Positions 35,301 to 42,345 of a stretch of DNA of 64,000 nt are shown piece by piece. This DNA comes from Arthrobacter sp. 31Y (lineage in GTDB: Bacteria > Actinomycetota > Actinomycetes > Actinomycetales > Micrococcaceae). The DNA lies in assembly GCF_000526335.1 (NCBI RefSeq), contig NZ_JAFW01000001.1, forward strand, positions 2,294,001 through 2,358,000, in the 5' to 3' direction. The notes beneath the pieces are model-generated. The model had not been told where the DNA came from. It searched no databases and saw only the letters and a program-made list of their open reading frames with translations. The first letter of the stretch is position 1; each line of letters begins with the position of its first letter. Both the position numbers and the translations under genes were made by a program.

Positions 35301-36746
35301 GGCCGGTACGAGATCATCCAAATGTGGTCTCCGTCCAACTCCAAGGACAACTCGCAGGCCGGGTACACGGGCACCGTTTACGTGGACGCCTACACCATGG
35401 AAGGCACCAAGCTCTGGCGCATCAATCTCGGCCAGAACATCCGTGCAGGCGCGCACTACACCCAGCTCCTGGCCTACGATTTCGACGGCGACGGCAAGGC
35501 CGAAGTGGCCATGAAAACCGCCGATGGAACCCGGGATGCTGCCGGGACCGTGATCGGCAACGCCAATGCTGACCATCGCAACAGCACCGGCTATGTCCTC
35601 ACCGGTCCGGAATTCCTGACTGTGTTCCACGGGCAGACAGGAACCATCATGGACACCGTGGCTTATGATCCGCCGCGGGGCGACGTGGGCGCTTGGGGTG
35701 ACACGTACGGCAACCGCGTGGACCGCTTCCTCGGCGCCGTTGCGTACCTCGACGGCGAGCACCCGTCCATGATGTTCAGCCGCGGCTATTACACCCGCGC
35801 AGTCCTGGCCACCTATGACCTGGTGGGTGGCAAAATCGTGAAGCGCTGGGTGTTCGATTCCAACGTTTCGGGCGATCAGTACCGGAGCATGGGCAACCAC
35901 AACCTGTCCGTGGCTGACGTGGATGCCGACGGCAAGGACGAGTTCATTTTCGGTTCCATGACCATCGATGACAATGGCCAGCCGCTCTACACCACAGGCC
36001 TCGGCCATGGCGATGCCATCCACACCAGCGACCTTGATCCTTCCCGCCCGGGCCTGGAAACCTTTGCAGTCCACGAAGACATGGGATCCAGCGGGAATCT
36101 CGGAGCCACCTTCCGTGACTCCGCCACAGGAGAGGTGCTCTGGAGCATTCCGGCGGCCAGGGATACCGGCCGTGGAGCCTCTGGTGATATCGACCCGCGC
36201 TACCTGGGTGCTGAAGGTTGGGCCGTCGGCGGCGACGCTGCGTGGAACTCTCCGGTAGGTGAACTTCGCTCGGCCAAGGGTGAGCTGATCTCCACCAACA
36301 TCCCGGCGGCAAACTTCCTGGCGTGGTGGGACGGCGACCTGCTCCGCGAAATCGTGGACCACGACTGGGACGTTGCCAGCAACACCGGGACACCGAGCAT
36401 CAGCAAGTGGAACTGGAACACCCAAAGCAGCGATCGTCTGCTGACGGCCTCCGGTGCCCTGACCAACAACAGCACCAAGGGGAACCCGGCTATCCAAGCC
36501 GATCTCTTGGGCGACTGGCGGGAAGAAATTGCCTGGCGGTCCGCAGACAGCACGGAACTCCGGATCTACACCACCACGTCCGGAACTGATGTCCGGCTCC
36601 GCACCCTGATGCACGATCCCGTGTACCGGCTCTCGGTTGCGCGCGAGAATATCGCCTACAACCAGCCGCCACACCCGGGCTTCTATATCGGTGTGGGCAT
36701 GGATGCGCCGTCTATTCCGAATATTGCATATATGGGAGCTAAGTGA
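32385..36746 (+). CDS. Secreted rhamnogalacturonan acetylesterase-lyase (SGNH + FN3 + PL11)
   Basis: From GTG 32385 (AAAGGAG 7 nt upstream) the protein has 1453 residues. Order: signal peptide ending AAHA (about 35); carbohydrate-binding-like beta domain (about 45-190, FKFDFGPG...GYTQVN); SGNH esterase (about 194-405) with GDST (Ser199), GGRSSKNF, FGHNDA and DDTHF (Asp381, His384); FN3 (about 412-510); a second copy of the binding domain (about 513-655); two FN3 (about 656-842); and a PL11 rhamnogalacturonan lyase (about 843-1453) with Ca-binding-like DLDGDGRYEI and DFDGDGKAEV. It should deacetylate and cleave the pectin backbone outside the cell. The single-chain combination is unusual. Confidence 0.88.
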   Translation: MKHPPQRAVRTGATALTAAVASAALAFTGLPAAHAQTPLPAAGSGFKFDFGPGVVADGYTQVNSGSAYSPTAKFGFTDTAVTSGTDRGTPDALRSDFVQAQGSSFQVDLPNGDYTVKLIAGDASEATNIAITAEKIAKVQATDKPAGQFLEMEFPISLVDGQLNLDITGTAAKINSLVIAARAPRAATADPGVYLAGDSTVQTYDPGYAPQAGWGQMIDRYLDDKVPVYNHAIGGRSSKNFISQGRLDEILRVINPGDYLMVQFGHNDATIGVDDRYASPADYKEYLRTYVNGARQRGATPILVTPVGRRDFDAATGTFRVSFPEYVDKMKELAAEENVDLLDLSALSRGYYNQIGPEETKSVFLHVDSGVYPGRPSGTADDTHFQEYGAIQIARLLAGGMKQLSVPLASRVQEVTPPSNVPSKPQGLVAGSVSNAGALLKWQQVEGADIYKIYRKLTSEPDTAYKLATTSTVPTTNLNGLAEGTAYDVRVAAMNGKGLSEYSDTLALTTKQATYKFDFGPVGSPVESGYTEVNRTMAYSAERGYGFKDVTVLSDRDRGATTTNLLRDFVLSGASFEFQLDVPNGTYALKTYHSDWIGSTRTDIAAEGKGFGTVTSGKAASATKVINEVLVTDGQLNLSISGSGQRLNGLEVTPLLVGPSNLKTTSVDAAAQPPVVGLSWDAVGDAASYRVFRQAPFETSAQLVAENVTEPAYSDTTATAGLPYKYYVTAVDRTGLESVPSNTLDVPLIDPAIAAPAAPGKLKTKKVEKTSVSLQWGEVKGSTAYLVYRSTAADGAFTYVGKAVDKKFTDTTVLTTIKYYYRVTALNAGGESAPSETVGTEDVVVLDRQMEKLDRAPVAIPTAEGIRIGWRMLGLDEDKIGFNVFRDGKKITSSPITNSTSYLDTTGTAASKYVVKVAGGGNSGEKETKEFSPLAQDYLAIKLDKPADDYTKDGQPYSYSAGDATVADLDGDGRYEIIQMWSPSNSKDNSQAGYTGTVYVDAYTMEGTKLWRINLGQNIRAGAHYTQLLAYDFDGDGKAEVAMKTADGTRDAAGTVIGNANADHRNSTGYVLTGPEFLTVFHGQTGTIMDTVAYDPPRGDVGAWGDTYGNRVDRFLGAVAYLDGEHPSMMFSRGYYTRAVLATYDLVGGKIVKRWVFDSNVSGDQYRSMGNHNLSVADVDADGKDEFIFGSMTIDDNGQPLYTTGLGHGDAIHTSDLDPSRPGLETFAVHEDMGSSGNLGATFRDSATGEVLWSIPAARDTGRGASGDIDPRYLGAEGWAVGGDAAWNSPVGELRSAKGELISTNIPAANFLAWWDGDLLREIVDHDWDVASNTGTPSISKWNWNTQSSDRLLTASGALTNNSTKGNPAIQADLLGDWREEIAWRSADSTELRIYTTTSGTDVRLRTLMHDPVYRLSVARENIAYNQPPHPGFYIGVGMDAPSIPNIAYMGAK

Positions 36747-36763
36747 GTCCGGCTTTTTAGACG

Positions 36764-36801
36764 AGCACTGCCCCGGCGCCCCTTGGTGCCGGGGCAGTGC
36801 T
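36764..36801 (+). terminator. Strong hairpin terminator after the rhamnogalacturonan gene
   Basis: AGCACTGCCCCGGCGCC (36764-36780) pairs with GGTGCCGGGGCAGTGCT (36785-36801) over 17 bp with one G-T pair and a 4-nt loop. Confidence 0.85.
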
Positions 36802-36826
36802 TATCGCGGATAAGTGCTTTCGATGG

Positions 36827-36839
36827 TAGAACTAGCCAG
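36827..36839 (+). promoter_or_regulatory. Leaderless promoter of the PEP swivel-domain gene
   Basis: TAGAAC (36827-36832) is followed by seven bases and then ATG 36840. No ribosome binding site precedes the start. Confidence 0.5.
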
Positions 36840-37172
36840 ATGATGACCATCCTTAATGGAGTCGGCGCAAGCACAGGTAGAGCCCTCGGCGCTGCCCGGC
36901 TCATCCACGGTCCCGACGAGTTCAGCCGCTTCCAAGCCGGCGACGTCCTGGTCTGCCGCACCACCGACCCCGCGTGGACGCCCCTCTTCGGAATGGCATC
37001 AGCGGTGGTCACTGAGACCGGCGGAATGTTGTCGCACGCAGCTATCGTGGCCCGGGAGTTCGGGATCCCTGCCGTGCTGGGCGTTCGGGACGCGCTGGAC
37101 CTGCTCACCGAAGGGGCGCCCCTTGCCATCGACGGAGCCCAAGGAACCGTCACCCTGATGGGCGGCAAATGA
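36840..37172 (+). CDS. Stand-alone PEP-utilising mobile (swivel) domain protein
   Basis: The 110-residue protein is just the phosphohistidine swivel domain of PEP synthase/PPDK/rifampicin phosphotransferase: GDVLVCRTTDPAWTPLFGMAS and TGGMLSHAAIVAREFGIPAV, with the phospho-acceptor His in SHAA. The ATP-grasp and PEP-binding domains are missing. It overlaps the next gene by 4 nt (ATGA), so the two are made together. It may act as a phosphocarrier with a partner in trans; this is inference. Confidence 0.82.
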   Translation: MMTILNGVGASTGRALGAARLIHGPDEFSRFQAGDVLVCRTTDPAWTPLFGMASAVVTETGGMLSHAAIVAREFGIPAVLGVRDALDLLTEGAPLAIDGAQGTVTLMGGK

Positions 37173-37732
37173 CACTCCTCACTTTGCACGCTGTCCGCCT
37201 CCTTGGTTTCGCTGATACGGAGACGGTGGCTGCCCGCTTCGCGCAAGACACCGGCTTGGTGGAGTCCCAGCTCATCGACGCCGGGATGAACGGATTCGTT
37301 TCGCACAGCACTTTCGCTGGGAGCAGCGGTTGGTCATTGTCCAGTCTCGGGAGAAGTGAAAACGAGCGGTTGCTGGCGGAGGAACTGGACCGAACGCGCG
37401 CACGGGCCGCAGTGCTGGCAGTGCATGACGATTTCGCGGACATCAATACCGGCGTCGTGGAGGCCTGCAGCGCCATCCAGCTGCAGACTCAGGCCGGCGA
37501 TGAGGCCATGGATGTCTTGATAGGCTCCCTGGCGTCGTGGCGTCCACTCGAAGCGCAGTTATCCGGCGTGCTCCCCCGATTCGAGGGCTACTCCGAGCGT
37601 CTGCTGCGCGCACTCAAGCACGCTGTCCAGGACACGGTGTGGCTCACAGCCACCGACCGCGATTCCTTCCACCGGATCTGGTTCGAACTCCATGAGGATC
37701 TCATCGCGACCCTCGGCATCCAACGCCGATAG
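37169..37732 (+). CDS. Winged-helix protein coupled to the swivel domain
   Basis: The 187-residue protein has an N-terminal winged-helix-like fold (HAVRLLGFADTETVAARFAQ, GMNGFVSHSTFAGSSGWSLS, GRSENERLLAEELD), then an all-helical C-terminal region of about 115 residues with no family I recognise. It starts inside the stop of the swivel-domain gene. A DNA-binding regulator that senses the phosphorylated swivel domain is one possibility. Confidence 0.68.
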   Translation: MTLLTLHAVRLLGFADTETVAARFAQDTGLVESQLIDAGMNGFVSHSTFAGSSGWSLSSLGRSENERLLAEELDRTRARAAVLAVHDDFADINTGVVEACSAIQLQTQAGDEAMDVLIGSLASWRPLEAQLSGVLPRFEGYSERLLRALKHAVQDTVWLTATDRDSFHRIWFELHEDLIATLGIQRR

Positions 37733-37780
37733 TCAGGCCGCCCCTTCAGACTTAGTCACGTAACAGAAACCTGGCGACAG

Positions 37781-37793
37781 TAAGATTCCAAGC
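37781..37793 (+). promoter_or_regulatory. Leaderless promoter of the thioesterase gene
   Basis: TAAGAT (37781-37786) is followed by seven bases and ATG 37794. Confidence 0.5.
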
Positions 37794-38768
37794 ATGAGCG
37801 ATGACGCCGCCAATTCAGTGACCCTCCGCTTCCTCGCGGCTCCCATGGACATCGGACACAGCGGGTCCGTCGACGCCGGCACCGTCCTTGAATGGGTGGA
37901 TAAAGCAGCGTATGCCGCAGCAGTTGGCTGGTCGAAGTCGTATTGCGTCACTGCCTACGTGGGCAACATCCACTTCACCGATCCTGTGAACAGCGGCGAC
38001 ATGGTGGAAGTGACCTCCACCATCGTTTACACCGGGCGCTCCTCCATGCACATCCACACTGTGGTCAGCTCCCGGGATCCAAAAGGCGGCCCGGAGACGA
38101 TGCACAGCCAGTGCATGGTGATCTTTGTTGCCGTGGGTCCGGACGGCAAGCCAATTCCCGTTCCTCAATTTGAACCGTCCACGCCTGCGGAGATCGAACA
38201 GCGGGACCACGCCTTGGCACGTATCGAGGTCCGGGAACAGATCGTCAATGCGATGAACGCGCAGGAATACACCGACGCCGGGACCGCCGAGCGCGTCGTC
38301 CTGCGGTTCATGGCGGCCCCCACTGATGTGAACTGGGGCGGTAAGGTCCATGGCGGCATTGTGATGAAGTGGATCGATGAAGCCGCCTACGTCTGTGCCT
38401 CCCGCTACTGCGGCATGGACACCGTAGCGGTGTTCTCCGGCGGTGTCCGCTTCTACCGGCCCCTGCTGATCGGGCACGTCGTCGAAGTGGAGGCGCGCTT
38501 GGTCTACACCGGTGCCAAGGGAATGCACATCGCGGTTCACGTCCGTTCGGGTGACCCCAAGACCCGGGTCATGAACCTGACCACCTATTGCCTCACGGTG
38601 ATGGTGGCACGCGATGAAACCGGGACGGCAGTCCCCGTCCCCGTCTGGGAACCAGTTTCCGATGAGGACAAAAAGCTGCACGCACATGCCCGCGAACTGC
38701 TGGAAATCCGCGGCCGGGCCCCCGGAAACCGGCTGCCGGACCATCTGCAGAACCTCTCCGGAAGCTAG
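37794..38768 (+). CDS. Double-hotdog acyl-CoA thioesterase
   Basis: The 324-residue protein is two hotdog domains in tandem. Each has the YciA/BACH-type helix: GHSGSVDAGTVLEWVDKAAY (about 20-40) and NWGGKVHGGIVMKWIDEAAY (about 183-202), with Asp in the catalytic position, and a matching GDMVEVTSTIVYTGRSSMHI / GHVVEVEARLVYTGAKGMHI strand. It hydrolyses acyl-CoA to fatty acid and CoA in the cytoplasm. Residue differences (SGSVDAG versus GGKVHGG) suggest that only the second site has the full loop. The gene is monocistronic. Confidence 0.88.
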   Translation: MSDDAANSVTLRFLAAPMDIGHSGSVDAGTVLEWVDKAAYAAAVGWSKSYCVTAYVGNIHFTDPVNSGDMVEVTSTIVYTGRSSMHIHTVVSSRDPKGGPETMHSQCMVIFVAVGPDGKPIPVPQFEPSTPAEIEQRDHALARIEVREQIVNAMNAQEYTDAGTAERVVLRFMAAPTDVNWGGKVHGGIVMKWIDEAAYVCASRYCGMDTVAVFSGGVRFYRPLLIGHVVEVEARLVYTGAKGMHIAVHVRSGDPKTRVMNLTTYCLTVMVARDETGTAVPVPVWEPVSDEDKKLHAHARELLEIRGRAPGNRLPDHLQNLSGS

Positions 38769-38843
38769 GGCGGAATTCACTCGTCTCTAACTGCCGCGGC
38801 TTAGGTGCCGGGGCTGATTCGCTGCGCCCACCGCTGCCATTCA

Positions 38844-38970
38844 AAAGTACTAGGGAGCATCGCCATTCCTCGACACGAATCAAGTCATGGGTGCACTTGG
38901 GACTTGAGTAACACGGGAATAGAGCAAAGGTATGCCGGCACCCCGCTTCCGTTTGCTGAAGAGCCGGCAT
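38844..38970 (+). promoter_or_regulatory. Structured leader of the LuxR-type regulator gene
   Basis: This 306-bp gap holds, in order: AAAGTACTAGGG (38844-38855), a 12-mer also found at 62209-62220 before another LuxR-type gene; hairpin TCAAGTC/GACTTGA (38880-38886, 38901-38907); and hairpin ATGCCGGC/GCCGGCAT (38932-38939, 38963-38970) followed by TTTCCTTTCTT, which looks like a weak intrinsic terminator about 105 bp before the regulator start. An attenuator is possible. Confidence 0.4.
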
Positions 38971-39074
38971 TTTCCTTTCTTCAATGACTCTCGGACAAAC
39001 AGGTAGGTCTAGCAGAAGCAAGGCTCTTGGCAGCGTCAAGTGGTCCATCAGCCGCGTCCATAGGGGGTCAGTAG

Positions 39075-41660
39075 TTGTATCACCGGAAGATGAAAAGTGT
39101 CCTGGACTACGTCGCCAAAGGTCTAGGTGTCAGAATCGTCGGCGCACCAGGTAGTGGCCGGACAAGTCTCCTCAAGAGCGTCGTTGCGAAACTGGAGGAG
39201 GACGGCGCCACGGTCTACACCATGTTCGCTGCGCCGGCCCTTTCCACCGTTCCTTTTGCTGGTGTTCTTTCCCTGGGCTTGGACCTTCGTTCCCGGACCA
39301 TCGGAATACTCGGCATCGTGGATCTGCTCTCGGTCCAGATGGCCAGGACCGGGGTTCATCTGATAGCGATAGACGACCTCGAGAATCTGGACCGTGAGTC
39401 ATTGGCAGTAGTGGATGTTTTGCGCAGAAGGACCAAAGTTCCACTCATCACCACCATGAATGATCGGCCGTTCCAGCCCAGGGTCTCCTCATATTTGGGC
39501 AGCATTCCCGAAGCGACGGTCTCACTGGTGCCGCTGGAATACGAACAAATCAGCAAACTCATCATGAAAATGCTTGGCCATCCGGCGGAAGTGAATGTGG
39601 TGGCAAGCGTTCTGACAAAATCCGGTGGTAATCTACGGCTGGCTGTCCGAATCATCGAAACATCTGTCCTCAGCGAGCGCTTGGTGCTCAAGGATGGTTG
39701 GTGGTGCATGAGCGGCACCAAATTGATGAACGAACACCTACATGGGACAGTCGAAGCACTGCTTCAGGGTTTGCGGCCGGAAGAAGTCCGGGCGCTCAAC
39801 AAAATGTCGCTTCTTGGTCCCAGCCCCGTTGACCGCCTGGTCGCAGCTGTTGGTGAGGACATCCTCGACAACCTTGAATACAACGGTTTAATCTCTGTCA
39901 TTGAAGGCCCGGATGAAACTCTCCTTGCTGCCGTCTTTCCGCCAATAGTTGACGACTACCTTCGAGCCCACACGCGTAGCTCCCGGAGAATCCTGCAGAG
40001 CGCAGTGACGGATCACGTCATTGAGGAACCTGGGGATCATCCCGTATCAGCAGCCACAGATGACATTTTGTCGGCTGCGATATCCGTACTTCGGCAGGAA
40101 ATGGGCAGCAACCACGCGGCTGCCACACGGTACTTCCAGCAGCGCCGCGACGCCCTCGAAGAATCGTGCTATCACAAGTGGGAGCGCCATCGCAGCCTGT
40201 CCAACGCCGTCGCAATCCTGCGTATCTACTGGGGAGCAACTGTCAGCCCTCATCGAATCCAAGAGGTTCTCAGGCGGACCGACTCTCGCTCCGGCGACTC
40301 AGGAGACCTCTTCCTGTTCACTATGTCCTTGGCTTGGTGGCAGTTTTCACATGAGAAAAACCTGCCCGGCGCACTTGCGACCATGCAGGATCTGTCGTCC
40401 AGGGAACCGGGCCTCCGGCATCAAGCCGAAGCGGTCATGGCTTTCCTTCGCGCATCCCATGGCAGCAAGTCCGGCAACCAACACCATGGCTCCCCTCACG
40501 CAGTAGAGCCTGGGCCACAGGGCGGCATTGTCGCAACTATCACGGGGATGCTGGAGCTTTATCGACTCCAACCCCTTGACGCGCAGAAGGCCATGGATAC
40601 AGCTGAGGGAGCCGAAGGTTACCCGCAATTCGAGTCCTTCATTCGCGGAATGGCAATGCTCTCCCGCGGTCGTGAGGAAGAGGCCTTGGTCATGGCACTC
40701 AGTAGCCGGGAAAAGGCTTTACAGGATGTGGACCAGTTCGCCTTTGTCAGCCAGAGTTACATAGCTGCGCTCTCGCTTCTTCATCACGGTTTGTTTGATG
40801 AAGCCGAATATCTCATGGGTCGCGCCTTTTCCTTGGGCAAACCTGGGTTTCTTGTGGATTCGTTGCATGTGGCCATGTTGCGCCTCTCCTCACTGCGGGC
40901 CGCGATCCCGGCTACCTCCGTGGGAGCGACCGCGAGGCCCCGCGGGATGGACAATGGGCCGTTCCCCGGTTTAGGAACGGGTTTGCACGACCTCGCCGCC
41001 AGTCGCCCTGCCAGCGCAAAAGCATTCGACGAGCGAGCCAGCCGAATCATGGAAAAGTCCCTTGCCCGCGGTTACGTCTTTGAAGCAATGCATACGGGGC
41101 TTTTTGCGCTGGGACTCCTCCCGGGCCCGCGTGTCCGGGAGCTCCTCCAAAAGATCCTGGAGGAGCGCGGCATGACAGTCCACCATCAGCTCCTGACCGT
41201 TGCTGGCGCCGCCATAGAGATGGATCTGCCCCGTCTTCGTCACTTGTTGGACACCTATGTGCTGGACGGCGACACGTTTCAAGTGGCCATGGTCCTTCGC
41301 GGGGCAGAGCAGAGGAGCCAGCTCAGCGGGGAGCCTGCCGTTGCGAGTGAGATCCGGAGAGCGGCCAAGGATTTTTCCGCGCGCTTCGGCGTGGTGGGGA
41401 CATTGTTTGATTTCAAGTCAGAGCCTCCTGGTTCTTCCTTGACCTTAAGGGAGATAGAGGTTGCCCTCGTCGCCGGGCAGCAGAGTAACCAAGACATCGC
41501 CGAGCAATTCGGCATCAGCATTCGGACGGTGGAGAGCCACATATCCAACGCTCTGCGGAAGACCGATACGACTACCCGGAAACAACTCGCCGATCTCATT
41601 CGCAATGCGCCGAACTCTTTGGCCTCTGGCGCCATGGAAGCTTCGCAGGCCAGCTCATAA
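39075..41660 (+). CDS. Large ATP-binding LuxR-type regulator (LAL/MalT-like)
   Basis: The 861-residue protein has an N-terminal STAND/AAA ATPase (P-loop GAPGSGRTS about 20-28, LIAIDDLENLD as Walker B near 98-108), a long helical repeat region with TPR-like character, and a C-terminal LuxR HTH (SLTLREIEVALVAGQQSNQD, ISIRTVESHISNALRKT, about 788-850). Such proteins act as signal-dependent activators. The TTG 39075 start follows AGGGGGT; ATG 39090 is an alternative. It flanks the exopolysaccharide locus and could control it. Confidence 0.85.
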   Translation: MYHRKMKSVLDYVAKGLGVRIVGAPGSGRTSLLKSVVAKLEEDGATVYTMFAAPALSTVPFAGVLSLGLDLRSRTIGILGIVDLLSVQMARTGVHLIAIDDLENLDRESLAVVDVLRRRTKVPLITTMNDRPFQPRVSSYLGSIPEATVSLVPLEYEQISKLIMKMLGHPAEVNVVASVLTKSGGNLRLAVRIIETSVLSERLVLKDGWWCMSGTKLMNEHLHGTVEALLQGLRPEEVRALNKMSLLGPSPVDRLVAAVGEDILDNLEYNGLISVIEGPDETLLAAVFPPIVDDYLRAHTRSSRRILQSAVTDHVIEEPGDHPVSAATDDILSAAISVLRQEMGSNHAAATRYFQQRRDALEESCYHKWERHRSLSNAVAILRIYWGATVSPHRIQEVLRRTDSRSGDSGDLFLFTMSLAWWQFSHEKNLPGALATMQDLSSREPGLRHQAEAVMAFLRASHGSKSGNQHHGSPHAVEPGPQGGIVATITGMLELYRLQPLDAQKAMDTAEGAEGYPQFESFIRGMAMLSRGREEEALVMALSSREKALQDVDQFAFVSQSYIAALSLLHHGLFDEAEYLMGRAFSLGKPGFLVDSLHVAMLRLSSLRAAIPATSVGATARPRGMDNGPFPGLGTGLHDLAASRPASAKAFDERASRIMEKSLARGYVFEAMHTGLFALGLLPGPRVRELLQKILEERGMTVHHQLLTVAGAAIEMDLPRLRHLLDTYVLDGDTFQVAMVLRGAEQRSQLSGEPAVASEIRRAAKDFSARFGVVGTLFDFKSEPPGSSLTLREIEVALVAGQQSNQDIAEQFGISIRTVESHISNALRKTDTTTRKQLADLIRNAPNSLASGAMEASQASS

Positions 41661-41760
41661 CGCGTCGCAAGCAGATTCCGGCGTGCCCAACAGTTCGGCC
41701 CAACGTTTCCCGGACTGCAAAGCCATGAAAAGTTGATCCGCAAAGACAGGAGACACAGAT

Positions 41761-42324
41761 TTGCCCCAAGTACTAGTCGTCAGCAGGCATCGGCAATTCA
41801 CGGCCCTTATCCATTGGGCTACAAACACGTTGCGCGCCGTGTCGGTGGGCAGCGTAGCAGTGGTGGATGGGACGTTGCCTGCGCTTGAAGACGACGTGGT
41901 GGACCTGGTCCATGACAGTTATAGGGTGCTTGTCTACGGTGGCGTGCTACATAGCTCCCGTGTCCTCCGCCTGATGGATCTCGGCGTTCGGGGCTACGTA
42001 CCTGAAACAGCCACGCTCCCCGTCCTGCTGACCGCGGTCAAGAGCATTGCCGCCGACGGAACACACTTGCCGTTTGATCCTGCTTCCGGCCGGAGCTATG
42101 TCCCCCTCACCACTGCTGAGGAAGTTGCTGCCGATGCCTATTTCCTCAATGACGAGGAACTGCCCCGGGTTGAGGTGGCTAAGCGTCTGGGTATTGCTGA
42201 CTCGACCTTACGTAACCAATTGGCCTCCGTTCGGCGAAAACTTGGCATCCCCCCGCAGGCCAGCCGCACAGCAGTGAGCCGACGGTACCGCGCCACCGTG
42301 AGGCAGGCGGCACCGTCGCGGTAA
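41761..42324 (+). CDS. LuxR/response-regulator-like protein with degenerate receiver
   Basis: The 187-residue protein has an N-terminal receiver-like fold (VLVVSRHRQFTAL, YRVLVYGGVLHSSRVLRLMDLGVRGYV) and a C-terminal HTH (LPRVEVAKRLGIADSTLRNQLASVRRKL). A phospho-acceptor Asp is not evident in the usual position, so it may work without phosphorylation. Start TTG 41761 follows AGGAGA (41748-41753). It lies between the LAL regulator and ugd at the edge of the exopolysaccharide locus and converges on ugd. Confidence 0.75.
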   Translation: MPQVLVVSRHRQFTALIHWATNTLRAVSVGSVAVVDGTLPALEDDVVDLVHDSYRVLVYGGVLHSSRVLRLMDLGVRGYVPETATLPVLLTAVKSIAADGTHLPFDPASGRSYVPLTTAEEVAADAYFLNDEELPRVEVAKRLGIADSTLRNQLASVRRKLGIPPQASRTAVSRRYRATVRQAAPSR

Positions 42325-42345
42325 CCAGCCGTAGCCCGGACCGCC

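Noticed and set aside
35064..36674. 536-codon open frame on the minus strand inside the rhamnogalacturonan gene
   Set aside because: It is antisense to a clear PL11 domain, with His/Val/Gly-rich translation and no family motif; it is an effect of high GC.
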